This document shows positions 11,486 to 24,292 of a stretch of DNA of 64,000 nt, one piece after another. The notes under the pieces are model-generated. The model searched no databases and was not told the origin of the DNA. It was given only the letters and a program-made list of their open reading frames with translations. The number at the start of each line of letters is the position of its first letter. Within the stretch, counting starts at the first letter, position 1. This stretch comes from Diprion similis (Eukaryota; Arthropoda; Insecta; Hymenoptera; Diprionidae): NCBI RefSeq assembly GCF_021155765.1, contig NC_060106.1, positions 12,798,031-12,862,030 of the forward strand. The letters are read 5' to 3'. Both the position numbers and the translations under genes were made by a program.

Positions 11486-14161
11486 ATGATTGGTGTCCTT
11501 GGAACGACGGAGATGCTCTGCGCTCTCGCAGCCATCCTAACTGGTATATGGTACTACCTCGTGGCAAACTACAACTTCTGGAAGGAGCGTGGAGTTCCAG
11601 GACCAACACCCAGATTGATTTTTGGAAACCTGAAGGACATCATGCTCGTAAGAGATTCCTTCGGAGAGTCGTTGAAGAAAATGTGCGATCAATTCCCTGG
11701 TGCACCTTTGGTGGGTATATACGCCCGTCGTACGCCCGTGTTGCTCGTCCGTGACCCTGAACTCGTCAAGGACGTGATGATCAAAGACTTTTCGACGTTT
11801 TCGGAGAGAGGCAATCCTATGTACGAGAAAATAGAACCGCTAGGTGCGCATCTGTTCAATCTGGAAACTAAAAGATGGAGATCCCTTCGTCCAAAACTGT
11901 CGCCGTTATTTACCACGGGTAAAATGAAGCACATGTTTGCCTTGATATTGGAGTGTGCAGACTACTTTGAAAAATACTTACATACCCTCGCCGAGAAGGG
12001 TGAGCCGATCGATTGCCGTGAAATCACTGCCAAGTTCACAACCGACGTGATAGGCAGCTGTGCTTTCGGCCTACAGATGAATGCCATTGGTGACGAAGAC
12101 AGCGAGTTCAGGAAAATGGGAAGAAAAGTATTTGAGATTAGCCTGAGAGCAAGGATCTTTCAGATAGTTCGCATGGCAGCACCTTGGCTCTATGAATTAA
12201 TAGGAGTATCGGCACTGCCTCTTGATGTCCAGCAATTCTTCATGTCATCAATGAAGGAAACGATAGATTATCGGATGAAGAATAACTTTAGTAGAGGGGA
12301 CCTAGTTGACATGCTAATAGAGATAAAAAACAACCCGGAAAAATTAGATTTCGGTGAGCATATTAAGCACAATATGAATTATCATTAGCATCACACATAG
12401 AAATTAAATAGAATCGGAATGTCAAGCAGACGATGTAGCTCTATATTCTCGAGTAGTTTTTATCATTCATTTTTGATCCCTGTTCTTCTGTCATGGTTTT
12501 CAAAATTATATATATACCTATAATGTGCGATATGTTGACAAAGAATCACTCGATTGCCATTTGTTATCACACGCAGTATTCCTGTATTGTTTACACTTCG
12601 ATCTAATCTCCATTAATCTCATTGGGTATTATCGTTCATAAGTACTTATGAACTCGATAACTTTGTGGACAATTTTTTTCCCTATGACCTTACAATGTTT
12701 TAAGGCCAACGCGCGGACGTTCCGCGGCGTCCGACGCGCCGACACCACCTTAGAAAACTTTCAGTATCACATCGGTGTAACGCAATAATGAAACCATTAG
12801 GCGCAAAGAATATATGGTTCATTCGGTCAATAACTACTCACACTTCCTTGCGAGTTATTAGTCTAGTCGAGAAGCGAGTTCTCTGCAAAAAATGGTTAAA
12901 ATTGTCTTAAAAATATGAGCAATAGCTCATTCGATCCGGAATGCGATTCTGCAAAAGAAGTATTCGGGTTTTATCGTCTGCAAACAAAAATTGTAATTGT
13001 TATAAACAAAAAATCAATTTAAAAAAATACGCCTCCGGTTTTTGACTCTAACTCAAAAACTGTAAGAAAGTTTTCTAAGGTGGTGTCGACGCGTCGGACG
13101 CCGCGGAACGTCCGCGGACGTCGGCAGACGTCTGCAGACGTCCGCGGACGTTCCGCAACGGTGGGCGTTGGCCTTTAATCGCTAACCGACCGTACGACGC
13201 GCTTGAAAAGGCCGATTGCTCAAAGATATTATCCTGTGAAGGCAATTCTAGGATTGTATCTACGAATTAAAATGCAGCGTCAGAAACACCGCAAGAGTAA
13301 TCATTATGACGTCATCATCACGTATTTAACGTCAAGGTGAAAGAAATATCGATTTTATTACAGATCTGACTGATGCGCTAATTACTGCTCAGGCCTTTGT
13401 GTTTTTCCTTGCTGGATTCGAGACTTCGTCAACGACGATCAGCCATGCTTTACTAGAACTCGCCCAATACCAAGATATACAGGAAAGACTACGCAAAGAA
13501 ATAAAAGAATCACTCGAGGCAAACAATCACAGTGTGACCTACGACAGTGTAAAGGAAATGAAGTACTTGGACATGGTATTCCAAGGTACTGCCTTGACAG
13601 TGGATTGGCTGTAAGAGTGAACCAACATGATTGATGTTTTGTTTCAGAAACGCTTAGGCTCAGACCGCCGGTTGTGTTTCACATGCGAAAAGCAGTGACC
13701 GACTATACGTTTAGAGGCACAAACGTCACGGTTCCAAAAGGGCAAAGGGTCTGGATCCCGGTATGGGATATCCATCAGAACCCAGAGTATTACCCAAAAC
13801 CAGAAGTCTTTGACCCGGAACGCTTCACAGATGACATGTGTCAGGCCAGGCACCCAATGACGTATATACCTTTTGGCGATGGACCAAGGAATTGCATCGG
13901 TATCAATTTTTGTTCTACATTAAAAATGACGGTTCCTGCCACCAAGTTTCTCCCAACAAAAATTGATCATTGTTATACTTATCGCTTGTTACAGGAGCGC
14001 GCTTCGCTGTTTACCAAACGAAATTGGGCTTGATCAAGATATTGTCAAACTTCAAAGTTGACATCTGCGATAAAACCAAGATACCATACAAACCCGACCC
14101 TAAATCGTTCTTGTTGGCACCCATTGGAGGGGTACACCTTCAATTCTCCAAGGTTAATTAG
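11486..14161 (+). CDS. CYP6-like cytochrome P450 (P450-1), intact
   Basis: ER-membrane monooxygenase of the clan-3 type that typically oxidises plant toxins and insecticides with electrons from P450 reductase. Exons 11486-12353, 13364-13585, 13648-13899 and 13995-14161 join in phase 1 throughout to give 502 residues. Seen: N-terminal anchor (about 1-25), PGP hinge (38-40), helix-C WxxxR (Trp131, Arg135), I-helix AGFETSSTT (306-314), ExxR (Glu364, Arg367), PERF, and haem loop PFGDGPRNCIG with ligand Cys446. The start is the Met aligned with all four paralogues; the open frame extends 19 codons upstream without matching them. A polyadenylation signal AATAAA is at 14268. Intron 1 (1010 bp) carries a MITE. 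In sequence the gene is intermediate between the 2/4 and 3/5 pairs. Substrate cannot be inferred; the CYP6 family call is by motif, with no subfamily assigned. Confidence 0.93.
12704..13173. mobile_element. MITE-like element in intron 1 of P450-1, target duplication TTTAA
   Basis: A 470-bp non-coding element bounded by inverted ends that begin GGCCAACGC and end GCGTTGGCC, flanked on both sides by TTTAA (12699-12703 and 13174-13178). The left arm (12704-12762) and the right arm (13065-13173) share an inner inverted stretch of about 45 bp ending in a CACCACCTTAGAAAACTTTC-type sequence. The right arm also carries about 50 extra bases built from ACGTC-rich, partly palindromic units. No transposase reading frame is present. 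Superfamily not assigned. Confidence 0.75.
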
Positions 14162-16773
14162 ATTGACCGAATAGTGTCGGTGATCGTTTTTATAACGAAA
14201 ATTTTTGGTTTATTATTACCCAATTTTGTTAATGCTTAATTCAGATATGATTAATATCTATTGTCTCAATAAAAACTTGATCATTATGCTTGCACATTTG
14301 ATTCGGGATACTTGTTCTGACCTTTCCATCCTATACTACACTACTGTGAAATATTTGTCTCCAACGTAAATGAACTTTTATGCACGCTAATTTGCGGCGT
14401 TAAGCAGTTGGCATTCCCAAAGTCACGCTGGCTCTCATGACGCATCAGTGATATGTATTTTGATAACCACGACTTCCTTACACAGCTGTGATTTAGGAAC
14501 TATTACCAAGCAGTAGAGAATTTAAATTCTACAGTAGCTTGTGCCCTCAGAAAATTAGTTATAGAAACGCGTCTACTTTGTTCTTCTTTCCGTGTTTATC
14601 AAGTGCATGCAGTTAGTATGTTTCAGTAATATCTTATTGAATCTGTAATTGCGCAGAAAGATTTTTACCTTGTTATCTGATGATGCAGCATTTTCTTCTA
14701 TCATGGCGACTCTATTTGATCAACGCAATAATAATGAGAACGACATTTCCTCGGTGTGTGCTTTCGTGATTTCGTTTCAACGATGGGATCTGCAAATAAT
14801 TGAATCTTCAGCAGCAGACTATCACTAGTCGATGTGTCTGATTATTATTGACACGCAAGATGGTTCAAGTCAGTCGTAATTTGATTAAATAAAGATTACG
14901 TGTAGTTTTCATGATTATTTATACTACAACCCGTCTCGAGTTTGTATCAAGTTCATCAACGCAATTGAAATAATTATCCCTAAAACATCTCAGTTTGACA
15001 AAATTTTAAATGTATTATCGGAAGTGTATTATCACAAAGAAACAGAATAACTTCAGCAGTGGAATAAGATGCGATGTGTGATAAGCTGACGACGAATCAT
15101 TAACTTACAATTTGATCTTATCATACGTAGTATTCCTGCATTGTTTAAACTTCTATCAGGTCATAATTTTGCCTCGATATCGTCCTTCAAACACATAAAC
15201 CTAGTTCTCCCTGACATTTTTCCAGGTTTACTAAGTTACTGAAACCTAACCGTTCAGCTCATTAACTCTTTATTCGGTGTAAATTAAATTCGAATTGAAG
15301 AAATACATAATGTACAAAAAAGTCAGTATAAGCCAATTTGTTTTACCGGCAAAAAAAAAGTAAACTTGTTACCTGAAAAAATCATTTCTAATTCGCATGA
15401 TAGAAAACCGATATTTTTAGTTTTTCCCATGACCAAATTAGAAATCCTCTGATAGTTCCAGGTTTTCCATGACCTCTTTTAAATACATTGATATGTCCAG
15501 ATTTTCTAGGTTTTCCAGGTGTCTTGTCACCCTGTTGTATCCACTTCATTCGTATTGATTAAAGTGAATATAATTGTATTATTTTCACACAGATCATTAG
15601 AAAAAACGTAATTTACACTTCACTGAATCACCTCGAAAACTTACTCATATAGTGATTTGTATACATATTATAAATTGGATACCGTTTGAGTGTTCTAGCT
15701 CACGTATCGAAATGCATGAATATATAATGGAAGTATGCTTAATGCGTACAGCATCCCTCGGGCTTTATTTTGAAATTTCATCACTTGTGTTGCAATGAAA
15801 TGAGCATAAAAGTGATAGAGCTCAGCGTTTTTAGGTTTGTTAGTACCTTCACATGATTACAGTATTGCTTATCTGCCGAGATAACATATCTTCAAGCTTA
15901 ATTTTTAGCCGTTTCAAAAATAAGAACTCGATAATCATCACTTTTGGAGTATGAAAATAATTTTACAAATGTGATTAACATTTTTTTAGTAATACCTATA
16001 AAGCATTCCATAGCTTCCACTTTCAACACTTCATCCTTGGATATTTTATTACGTTAGATTTCAAAACAATAGCTTTATCATAATAATATAGAAGATTTTT
16101 TCCACACTATAGCATTGACGGTTTAATCAGTTCGTTACCTACATGTTTCATTGTTTTCTCGTTTCGCTTTTCAATTATCGATGTTATATAATGCGGTGAA
16201 TTAACGTAAAAATATTATCAAAAGCAAAAACGTTGATATTTATCACTTGTATCACTATTTCACCATTACATGTTATAATATTTCAAAACCAGACCTCACG
16301 TATATGCAGCCATCGATGAAACTGACAATTCGGCCTCAGCAAGTGAATCAATATTACCACCAAAAAACTAGAATCGCTTTCGAATATATATATTAAAATT
16401 AGTTATGTGACAATTTTTCGCCCCATAATTTCATGCTCAGTAAATTAATCGTTCAACAAATTTTCGCACGATCATGATGAATCGTATAATAATTTATAGA
16501 AACGTGTGTGTGGACTGACAAAGAACGTAGTCATTGTGACACAGCAGTTTTCCGACGAGGGACGAAGCGGGGTCATATTTACAGTTATCTCGAAATCGGT
16601 CACTTCAAATCACATTACCGGTATATATGTCGACGAGCCGCAGTTTGGTAGACGTCGTATTCTCATCTGGACCGTGAAATATTCATTCGCGATTACCATT
16701 ACTTACATTGTGTACCGATAATTCTTATTTTGAAAAATTCGTGAATCGGGGAGGCCCGTTAAAAATTTACAAA
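14162..16773. other. Intergenic region P450-1 to P450-2
   Basis: AT-rich, 2.6 kb, no gene recognised. The AATAAA of P450-1 is at 14268-14273. A patch at about 15215-15535 repeats variants of CCAGGTTTTCC and may be a decayed repeat. The last 160 bases contain a TGGACCGTGAAA segment that recurs (TGGACTGTGAAA) at the same place upstream of P450-4, so it probably belongs to the shared 5' region of this gene pair. Confidence 0.5.
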
Positions 16774-19296
16774 ATGGTTTGTGGATTTGGATTGGTAGAA
16801 GTACTGTGCGCTGTAGCAGTCATTTTGGCTGGTATATGGTACTACCTCGTGGCAAACTACAACTTCTGGAAGGACCGCGGAGTTCCGGGTCCGGAGCCTG
16901 AGTTGATTTTTGGAAACTTGAAGGACATGACGCTGGTGAGAGAATTCCTCGCAAAGTCTTTAAAGGAAATGTGCGATCGATTCCCCGGTGCTCCTTTGGT
17001 AGGCATATACACACGTCGCCAGCCTGTACTGATAGTGCGAGACCCGGAGCTTATCAAGGACGTGATGATAAAGGACTTTGCTTCCTTTGCGGACAGAGGC
17101 ATTGACATACACGAAAAAATAGAGCCGCTGAATCTGCATCTATTCAATTTGGAACTAAAGAGGTGGCGGCCGCTTCGTTCTAAATTATCGCCGGCGTTTA
17201 CTTCGGGTAAAATGAAGCACATGTTCATTTTGATGCAATAGTGTGCACGGTATTTTGAAAAGCATTTAGACGACCTCGTCGAGAAGGGTGAACCGATCGA
17301 TTGCCGCGAGATCAGTGCCAAATTCACCACAGACGTAATCGGCAGCTGTGCTTTTGGCCTACAGATGAATGCCATAGCCGACGAAGACAGCCAGTTCAGG
17401 AAAATGGGAAGAAAAGTATTGTAAGTGAATACGAAAAAGCGGCTACTCGCGTTCATACGGTTGGCAGCACCGTGGCTCTTCAAATTATTGGGAATGTCCA
17501 CACTTCCGCCTGATACGATGGAATTCTTCATGACGTCAATGAAGCAAACTCTAGATCACTGTATGAAGAGTAACGTTCAAAGAGGAGACCTCGTCGATAT
17601 TCTGATAGACATAAAGAAAAGTCAGGAGAAGTCTGATATCGGTAAGAATATTACGTTTAATCACGATATGTACCATATCGCGTGTCTAAGGACGCATGCG
17701 CTATTATAAGACCTTTTACCACGCGTAAAGGTAAAACGGCATATTTTTTCACTTTGTATTTACGGGAAGAACGTGAGAATACATTAGAAAATGTTGAAAT
17801 TCAAAAGTTGATCAATTAATGGTAAACGGTCGTGAGTACTGACGATTGTGCTCTTTCATTAATTACGAACTTTATGAAAAATAATCACGTTCACTAACAG
17901 TTTAAGGTCGCATACGCGTTCACATACGACCTTATACCGTTACGTTGGATATTATTTTTTGAGAAGATAAATTTTTTAAACATTTTTCATGAAGGCGACG
18001 AATTTTTACATTTCAAAGGTTTTTAATGAAGTTTACATATGTGGCGTGTTTTCTAGATACTTTTGCTAAATGTATGAACACCTACTCGCGAGTCTAAAAA
18101 TCATTCGTGTCGTCCATAGATATTTGCAATGAGATGACATTCATTATTGACAACATCTTTAAAATGCCTAACGCGTATAATATATATATATTATATTATT
18201 TTCAATAATTTCGAAAATTTATATCTCTCGTTTAAAACGGGATGCTTTCAACGAATCGAGAATGTTGATAGTTGAATAAAAGTGATTGGGTGTAGCTGAA
18301 AGCTGATATAGAAGCTGTTCAGTGACAGTGATATTATATATATGAATGCAAATATATTATTTAACATAAAATACGAACAACAGTATGAAAACGATATGTT
18401 AAACGCATTCGTCACTATCATCACCGGCAATAATTGGTCTTTCATGATTGCAGAGATAACTGATTCTGTCCTTACCGCCCAAGCCTTTGTGTTTTTCGTT
18501 GCTGGTTTTGAAACTTCGTCAACGACCATCAGCCACGCTTTACTGGAGATTGCCCAGTACCAGGATGTACAGAATAAACTACGACAAGAAATAATAGAAA
18601 CACTTGAGCAACATAACGGAGAAGTTACCTACGATAGCATCAAACAAATGAAGTATCTGGACATGGTGTTCCGAGGTATTCTCTCCAAGATTATCACAGC
18701 AGACGGAAACTTTAACGAATTATCGACTGCGATGATGGATGGAATGTTTATAATTAATGTGCTTTTTTTTCTTCCAGAAACACTTAGGCTGAGACCACCG
18801 ATTGTTTTACACTTGCGACAGGCAATGACCGATTACACATTCAGGGGCACAAACGTGACAATTCCGAAAGGGCAGCGGGTGTGGATCCCAGTCTGGGACC
18901 TTCAGCAGAACCCAGCATATTATCCAAATCCAGAAATCTTTGATCCCGAACGGTTCACGGATGAGATGGTCAAATCCAGGCACCCAATGACGTATCTACC
19001 TTTTGGCGATGGACCGAGAAATTGCATCGGTAACGACTATAGTTTTACATCCATTGTCAGGCGACAGTACGTGTTGTATGGCTGCCTGTTTACGAATGAA
19101 ATAATCAATATGCTGCTTGATGATTTTTACAGGTGCACGCTTTGGCATTGTTCAAACAAAATTAGGACTTGTGAAGATATTGCGAAAGTACAAAGTTGAG
19201 GTATGCAGTAAAACTCACATCCCCTACAAGTCTGACCCTGGCACTCTGCTGCTCTCACCTGTTGGGGGAGTACACCTTAAATTCTCTAAAATCTAG
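16774..19296 (+). pseudogene. CYP6-like cytochrome P450 (P450-2) with two in-frame stop codons
   Basis: Same four-exon design as its neighbours: 16774-17641, 18454-18675, 18778-19029 and 19133-19296, with all splice sites and phases intact and no frameshift. Exon 1 is exactly 868 bp. Two codons are stops: TAG at 17239-17241 (codon 156, Glu in P450-1 and P450-4) and TAA at 17422-17424 (codon 217, Gln CAA in P450-4). Each needs only one base change. The rest is well preserved: PGP hinge, AGFETSSTT, ETLR, PERF and PFGDGPRNCIG. The final exon is one codon shorter than in the other four. As read, translation ends after 155 residues, before every catalytic motif, so the product cannot be an active P450. 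Closest relative in the array is P450-4. It may be a young pseudogene, a null allele in the sequenced individual, or, less likely, two sequence errors. Confidence 0.88.
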
Positions 19297-19578
19297 TAAA
19301 TGAAATACAAAGTATTTTTGTTATCGTTACTTATCTGTACAAGATGACGTTACTTATCGTATTATTCGATAGATTACAACTATTGCGCTATTTTTAGTCT
19401 TTTATCATATTATTGTGCATATAAGTTTAGTTCTCATTTCTCGTTAGATTACTAGTTTTAACAATTTGACTTACATTAATTCTGCGCTACATGTTCTGAT
19501 TACGTATCTACATGCGTGCAAAAGTTGCAAGTCTATTTCTTTTCTAATAAACGATGATTACTGCCAAATTCGCTGTAA

Positions 19579-19660
19579 GATTGGGATGACAAGCTATACA
19601 TATTTCGCAGAGCATTTAACATCTATCCTCGCGTACATTGATAGAGTAACTACATGTTAC
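19579..19660. repeat. 3' flanking block shared by P450-2 and P450-3, copy 1
   Basis: Begins GATTGGGATGACAAGCTA and ends in a GTTAC-rich stretch. The same start, middle (AGCATTTAACATCTAT) and end recur after P450-3 at 23818-23990, which has about 90 extra bases inserted. It looks like duplicated 3' flank of the gene unit rather than an independent element. Confidence 0.7.
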
Positions 19661-21194
19661 TAGTTATTTTATTAATATGGGCTAAAGATGAAAAACATTG
19701 TTTCTACGGCGTGACTCAGTTTTAATATACATATGGGGCATTCCACGTCAATTCGACTGGGGTCTGATCCGTACCTTCTCGAATCTGGTCCACGATTTTT
19801 TATATTATTGTTCCAGCTCTAAGCATTCCAATTTTTTCATATTTTTTCTACCCTCCCCGGTGCCCTTAGAGTGTCTTAAATGATGATATTTGGACAATGA
19901 TTACAACATTTTTGAAAATTATGAAAAATATTACATAAATTTTGTGGTCAAAACCAAAAACATTCCTACTATAATTGAAATGGGCAGGTAATACGGTAAT
20001 TTTTGATTTATTTGTTAAGTAGTTGATAATTTTTTAACAGTCGTTTTGTTTTTTGATTCGAATTTTCAGGGTTCAATATATCTTCTCTAATACAAACCCA
20101 ACCCACCCAATCGCATACCCCCGCGATCGCGCCTAAACTTACCGTGGCTTGTTGGTAGCGGTACGAACGGTAGAGATTTCGGGTATCAACATCACAAAAA
20201 TGAGGAAGAATAGAATGAAATAATTGATTTTATTTCATTATGATATTTGATTTCACTTAAGTAACAGATAAAATACTAGACTTATCGACACAAAGTTCTA
20301 ATCATTAATCTAATCAGTTCGTACCCAAAAAGATCCGCGTCATTGCGACCGAATTTCATTTAGACATCTTATTTCACCTATTACTATAACTGTTGAATGA
20401 ATAAATTTGAAAAAAATAGTAAATTTTTTTCACCTACTCTCATATCTCTATAGACAGGGTGGTCTTTCTTAATCGCCCCGGATAAATATTTCGAAAACTG
20501 AAAGAGATAAAAGAAAAAGGACAAAAATAATGCTGATATGGGTTGACTTGTGAATCGCACCACGTTCGGAATTTATTGAGTACCTACTTTGTAATTTTAG
20601 ATAGGGAACACGTATTTCGAGTCTGACTGGCTGATGGCGGGGTTAAAGACGACTTTAAACGTAAAAAAAAAAATTATTCAGTTTTTCATAACTTGGCAAA
20701 AATTTTCAAAATTTTCGTAAATTGAAATAGTCGGCCACTTTTTGTTGAGACGAGATATTAGTACCCAAAGGTGCATTACTTTTTTACGCGAAAACACAAT
20801 TCATAGTTTTTTCAAACCATGGGGTTGATCCTTCATTTCGACGGAAAGTGGTTGAGTATTTTACTTCTTGAAAGTCGAGTAAGATTCTGAAATTTTTCTG
20901 AAAATTTTGAATTTTATTTTGACAATTTCTTTGCGTTTTTTATTTTATATTAAAGCCCACCTCAGTCGGTCATGGTCAAAATATCTATTCTCCATCCAAA
21001 ATCACGAAGTACTCGAAAAAACACGAAAGTAGCGCAATCCAAAAATCAACGCATATCGGCACTATTTTTCCCCCTTGGAACCCTTTAGATTTCGTATTAA
21101 ACTATTTTCCGTATCTCTTCTAGTGTCCGAGATATTGACCTGGGGTGACTAAAAAAGACGAACCGATATGAAACAAAAAAAAACAAAAAAAAAC
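19661..21194. other. AT-rich stretch of probable repeat origin, unclassified
   Basis: No gene and no counterpart seen upstream of the sister gene P450-5, so it may be inserted material. It has long A and T runs and a sharp start at about 19737 (GGGCATTCCACGTCAATTCG), but I found no matching inverted end. Nothing else was recognised. Confidence 0.3.
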
Positions 21195-21321
21195 ACTGAA
21201 ATTCAATTTCCCATAAACTTCATAATTGTTGCTTTTGAGAAGTTGCTGTACCAAATGTACTTACCAACAATCCAAATGAAAAATTAGAATAAGACTGATT
21301 CGAATGCTGTAAGCAGTTCCA
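21195..21321. repeat. 5' flanking block shared by P450-3 and P450-5, copy 1
   Basis: Starts CTGAAATTCAATTTCCCATA and continues through TGTACTTACCAA to a GTAAGCAGTTCC end. A diverged copy with the same order of segments lies at 28368-28532 upstream of P450-5, where about 1 kb of other DNA separates it from the promoter. This supports common descent of the two upstream regions. Confidence 0.65.
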
Positions 21322-21445
21322 ATAACGTCTTTTAATAATGCTGCTATCTAACTTCTTGGCCTTTCAGAGTGACGATGCGGTATTTGGGAGGAGGGGTTTG
21401 ATTTACGATTATCCTGCGGCCACTTCCTTCTTGACGCTACATATA

Positions 21446-21476
21446 TATATAAGGACGTAGCTCGGCTGATGTCAGT
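21446..21476 (+). promoter_or_regulatory. Candidate core promoter of P450-3 (TATA box and TCAGT initiator)
   Basis: TATATAAG at 21446-21453 is followed by the arthropod initiator TCAGT at 21472-21476, placing the TATA box 28 bases before the presumed +1 A. The next bases (AGTGAGC, then GAGACTGGCACGGTA) are nearly repeated at the equivalent place before P450-5. The start codon is 113 bases downstream of the initiator A. The call rests on consensus and paralogue conservation only. Confidence 0.5.
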
Positions 21477-21588
21477 CAAGTGAGCGGGAGACTGGCACGG
21501 TACTTAGGTGTAATTAGTTGTGCGCGAGTGAAACGACTAAGTTACTCGAACCGTTACTCATCATTCCCTTTTATCGAAAGCTTTAAAA

Positions 21589-23565
21589 ATGATCGGTGCC
21601 TTTGGGCCTGTAGAGACGCTGTGCGCTGTCGGAATTATCTTGGCTGGTATATGGTACTACCTCGTGGCAAACTACAGCTTCTGGAAAGAGCGTGGAATTC
21701 CAGGCCCTAAACCCGAGATAATATTTGGAAATACAAAAGACCCGACGTTGGTAAGAGAGAACTTTGGAGTGTCCTTGAAGACATTATGTGATCAATTCCC
21801 TGGTGCTCCATTGGTAGGCATATACGATCGTCGCACGCCCGTGCTGATCGTGCGTGACCCTGAACTCGTCAAGGACGTGATGATCAAAGACTTTTCCAAA
21901 TTTTCGGAGAGAGGTAATCCTGTACACGAGAAAGTGGAACCACTAGCTGTACATCTATTTAATCTGGAAACCAAAAGATGGAGATCCCTTCGTTCCAAGC
22001 TAACGCCGGCGTTCACATCGGGAAAAATGAAGAATATGTTCACCTTGATCTTGGAGTGTGTTGAGCACTTTGAACAGTACTTAGACAACCTCGCAGCAAA
22101 GGGTGAGCCCATCGATTGTCGCGAAATAACTGCCCAGTACACAACGGACGTGATAGGTAGCTGTGCTTTTGGCCTGCAGATGAATGCCATGGACGATGAT
22201 AACAGCGAATTCAGAAAAATGGGGAGAAAAATTTTCAACATGGATACGAAAATAAGAATTCTTCGGTTGCTTCGATTGGCAGCGCCTTGGCTTTACGAGC
22301 TAATCGGGATTCCGGCTATGAGTGATGATATTACAAAATTTTTTACAGCGTCAGTGAAAGAAACGGTTGATTACCGAATGAAGAATAACATTCATAGACC
22401 CGATATCATCGAGATATTGATAGATGTAAAAACTAACCCGGAGAAATTAGATTTCGGTAATTTGATTACGTATAATGTGTATATTGTATATGAACCTTAT
22501 AGCCAAGCAATCATACTTGGCCTTGCCATACAACCTTTCACTGCATGTAACTTACTAAACGTCGAATACTTTGCGTCATACTTGAATATCCACGATGAAA
22601 TGACGTAAACACGAAGAAAAATGACTACTGGGTTTACTATCTTTGCGGCAAAATGAGAAACTTTAGCGTAGTTTTGTCGAAGTTACAATATTTAGCGTGT
22701 GGATACGCTTTAGTTTGCTGATTATCAATTTGTTTGCAGAACTGACGGATGCTTTTATCGCGTCTCAGGCATTTGTATTTTTCGCGGCTGGCTTCGAGAC
22801 TTCGTCAACTACCATTAGTCACGCCTTGATGGAGCTCGCCCAAAACCATGACATGCAGGACAGACTGCGACGAGAGATAACAGAATCACTCGAAGCTAGT
22901 GGTGGAAAAATCACCTACGAAACTCTGAGGGAGCTAAAGTATTTGGATATGGTTTTCAAAGGTGATGCTCAGAAGCCGTTAAGACGCGAATTACGAATAC
23001 TGAATGAACATCGAGGACGAATGAGACGTCATTTTCTTTCTATTGATTTCAGAAACCCTGAGGCTCAGGCCACCGCTTCCCATGCTCGTGCGAAAGGCAA
23101 TGACAGATTATACTTTTAGAGGCACAAACCTTACGATTCGGGAAGGGCAACTGATATGGATCCCGATTTGGGATATTCAACAGAATCCTGAACACTATCC
23201 AAAACCAGAAGTCTTCGATCCCGAACGATTCACGGATGAGATGATCAAGGCCAGACATCCCATGACGTATCTGCCTTTCGGAGACGGACCCAGAAATTGC
23301 ATCGGTAACGTTTGTCATTCCGAATTGAAATAACGGTTGTTGAAATTATCTTCGTTTCCGCGTTGATATTTTAATATAATGGTAAATGTTTGTTACAGGT
23401 GCGCGGTTCGGTACCTGCCAAACGAAATTGGGCTTGATCAAAGTATTATCAAAATTCAAAGTTGATTTGTGCGATAAAATCCAGATTCCCTACGTACCCA
23501 GCCCGGCATCGTTCCTGTTGGAACCAGTCGGTGGAATTCACCTTAAATTTACGAAAATTGAGTAA
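21589..23565 (+). CDS. CYP6-like cytochrome P450 (P450-3), intact
   Basis: Microsomal monooxygenase of the same tandem family. Exons 21589-22456, 22740-22961, 23053-23304 and 23399-23565 give 502 residues with every phase kept. Motifs: N-terminal anchor, PGP hinge, AGFETSSTT in the I helix, ETLR, PERF and PFGDGPRNCIG with the haem cysteine at 446. It is the most compact of the five, with introns of 283, 91 and 94 bp. Intron 2 matches that of P450-5 base for base except about 12 positions in 91, and intron 1 contains the empty site of a transposon found in P450-5. Its closest relative is therefore P450-5, with which it also shares the YDRRTPVLI and RPDIIEIL/RADIIETL variants. AATAAA lies at 24013. 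Confidence 0.93.
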
Positions 23566-23817
23566 ATGTTATAACAAAAAGAAAAAAAAAATAATCCTGT
23601 GATGATTTCATAAATGTATTGAGATCGCTGGTAGAAAATAATTTTCTAACATACAAAATGATCCGTGGACTGTATTTGTTCCCGATTTGTTTATATGTCA
23701 ATACAACGATGTGGATATTTTCAGCTGTAAGTAGAATTTTACTAAATTATCATGATTCTATTTTTGAAGTCAGAATTCCTTTTCTAATCGACACAATGAC
23801 CCCCTAATTCACCAGGA

Positions 23818-23990
23818 GATTGGGATGACAAGCTAGTTCTGTCTAATTACCGTACCGTTCAAATATATCATTATCAGTAGCTAATGATTTGTTCTATACT
23901 GCAGTCGGTTCAGTATTGTCGTACATATTTGACAAAGCATTTAACATCTATACGAACTTACATCGATAGAGTTACCACGTGTTACTATGT
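23818..23990. repeat. 3' flanking block shared by P450-2 and P450-3, copy 2
   Basis: Second copy of the block at 19579-19660: the same GATTGGGATGACAAGCTA start and the same AGCATTTAACATCTAT core, with about 90 additional bases between them. It lies about 250 bp after the stop codon of P450-3. Confidence 0.7.
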
Positions 23991-24292
23991 AAATTAGGAA
24001 GTAGTGTTTGAAAATAAAATTCGACTTCTTTATAGTACTTTCGATAACGAAGCACATGCTATGAAGGAAAGTGTAATTCCACAGCAATCGCAAAACATTG
24101 TTTCAATATCAAAATCGCAACGTTAACCTTGCGGTGTTCCATACTCCATTTTATACTTCGGCAGATCGATTTAGAGAAATTTGGAGCATAACGCGACCGA
24201 TACAGTTTGTCAAAGATTCGTATCCCAATGCTGCCAAGACACCATTGTAGTATGATGCAATGAAATGCGTACAATGGTAATACCCACGCTAG

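Noticed and set aside
17422-17427. GTAAGT at the second stop of P450-2 as a new splice donor
   Set aside because: The homologous exon continues past it in all paralogues and the usual donor at 17642 is intact; using it would delete part of the P450 fold.
16857-17531. Minus-strand 224-codon open frame opposite P450-2 (and similar ones opposite the other copies)
   Set aside because: It is antisense to exon 1 of the P450 genes, recurs with them and has no family features; it is explained by the codon composition of the sense strand.
19737-21194. Complete transposon beginning GGGCATTCCACGTCAA
   Set aside because: No matching inverted end, target duplication or coding frame was found, so it is listed only as unclassified probable repeat.
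22697-23119. Open frame running through intron 2 of P450-3 (and 31069-31725 in P450-5)
   Set aside because: The reading continues from exon 2 into intron 2 and then exon 3 in the wrong frame. The donor at 22962 and acceptor at 23052 restore the P450 sequence exactly.
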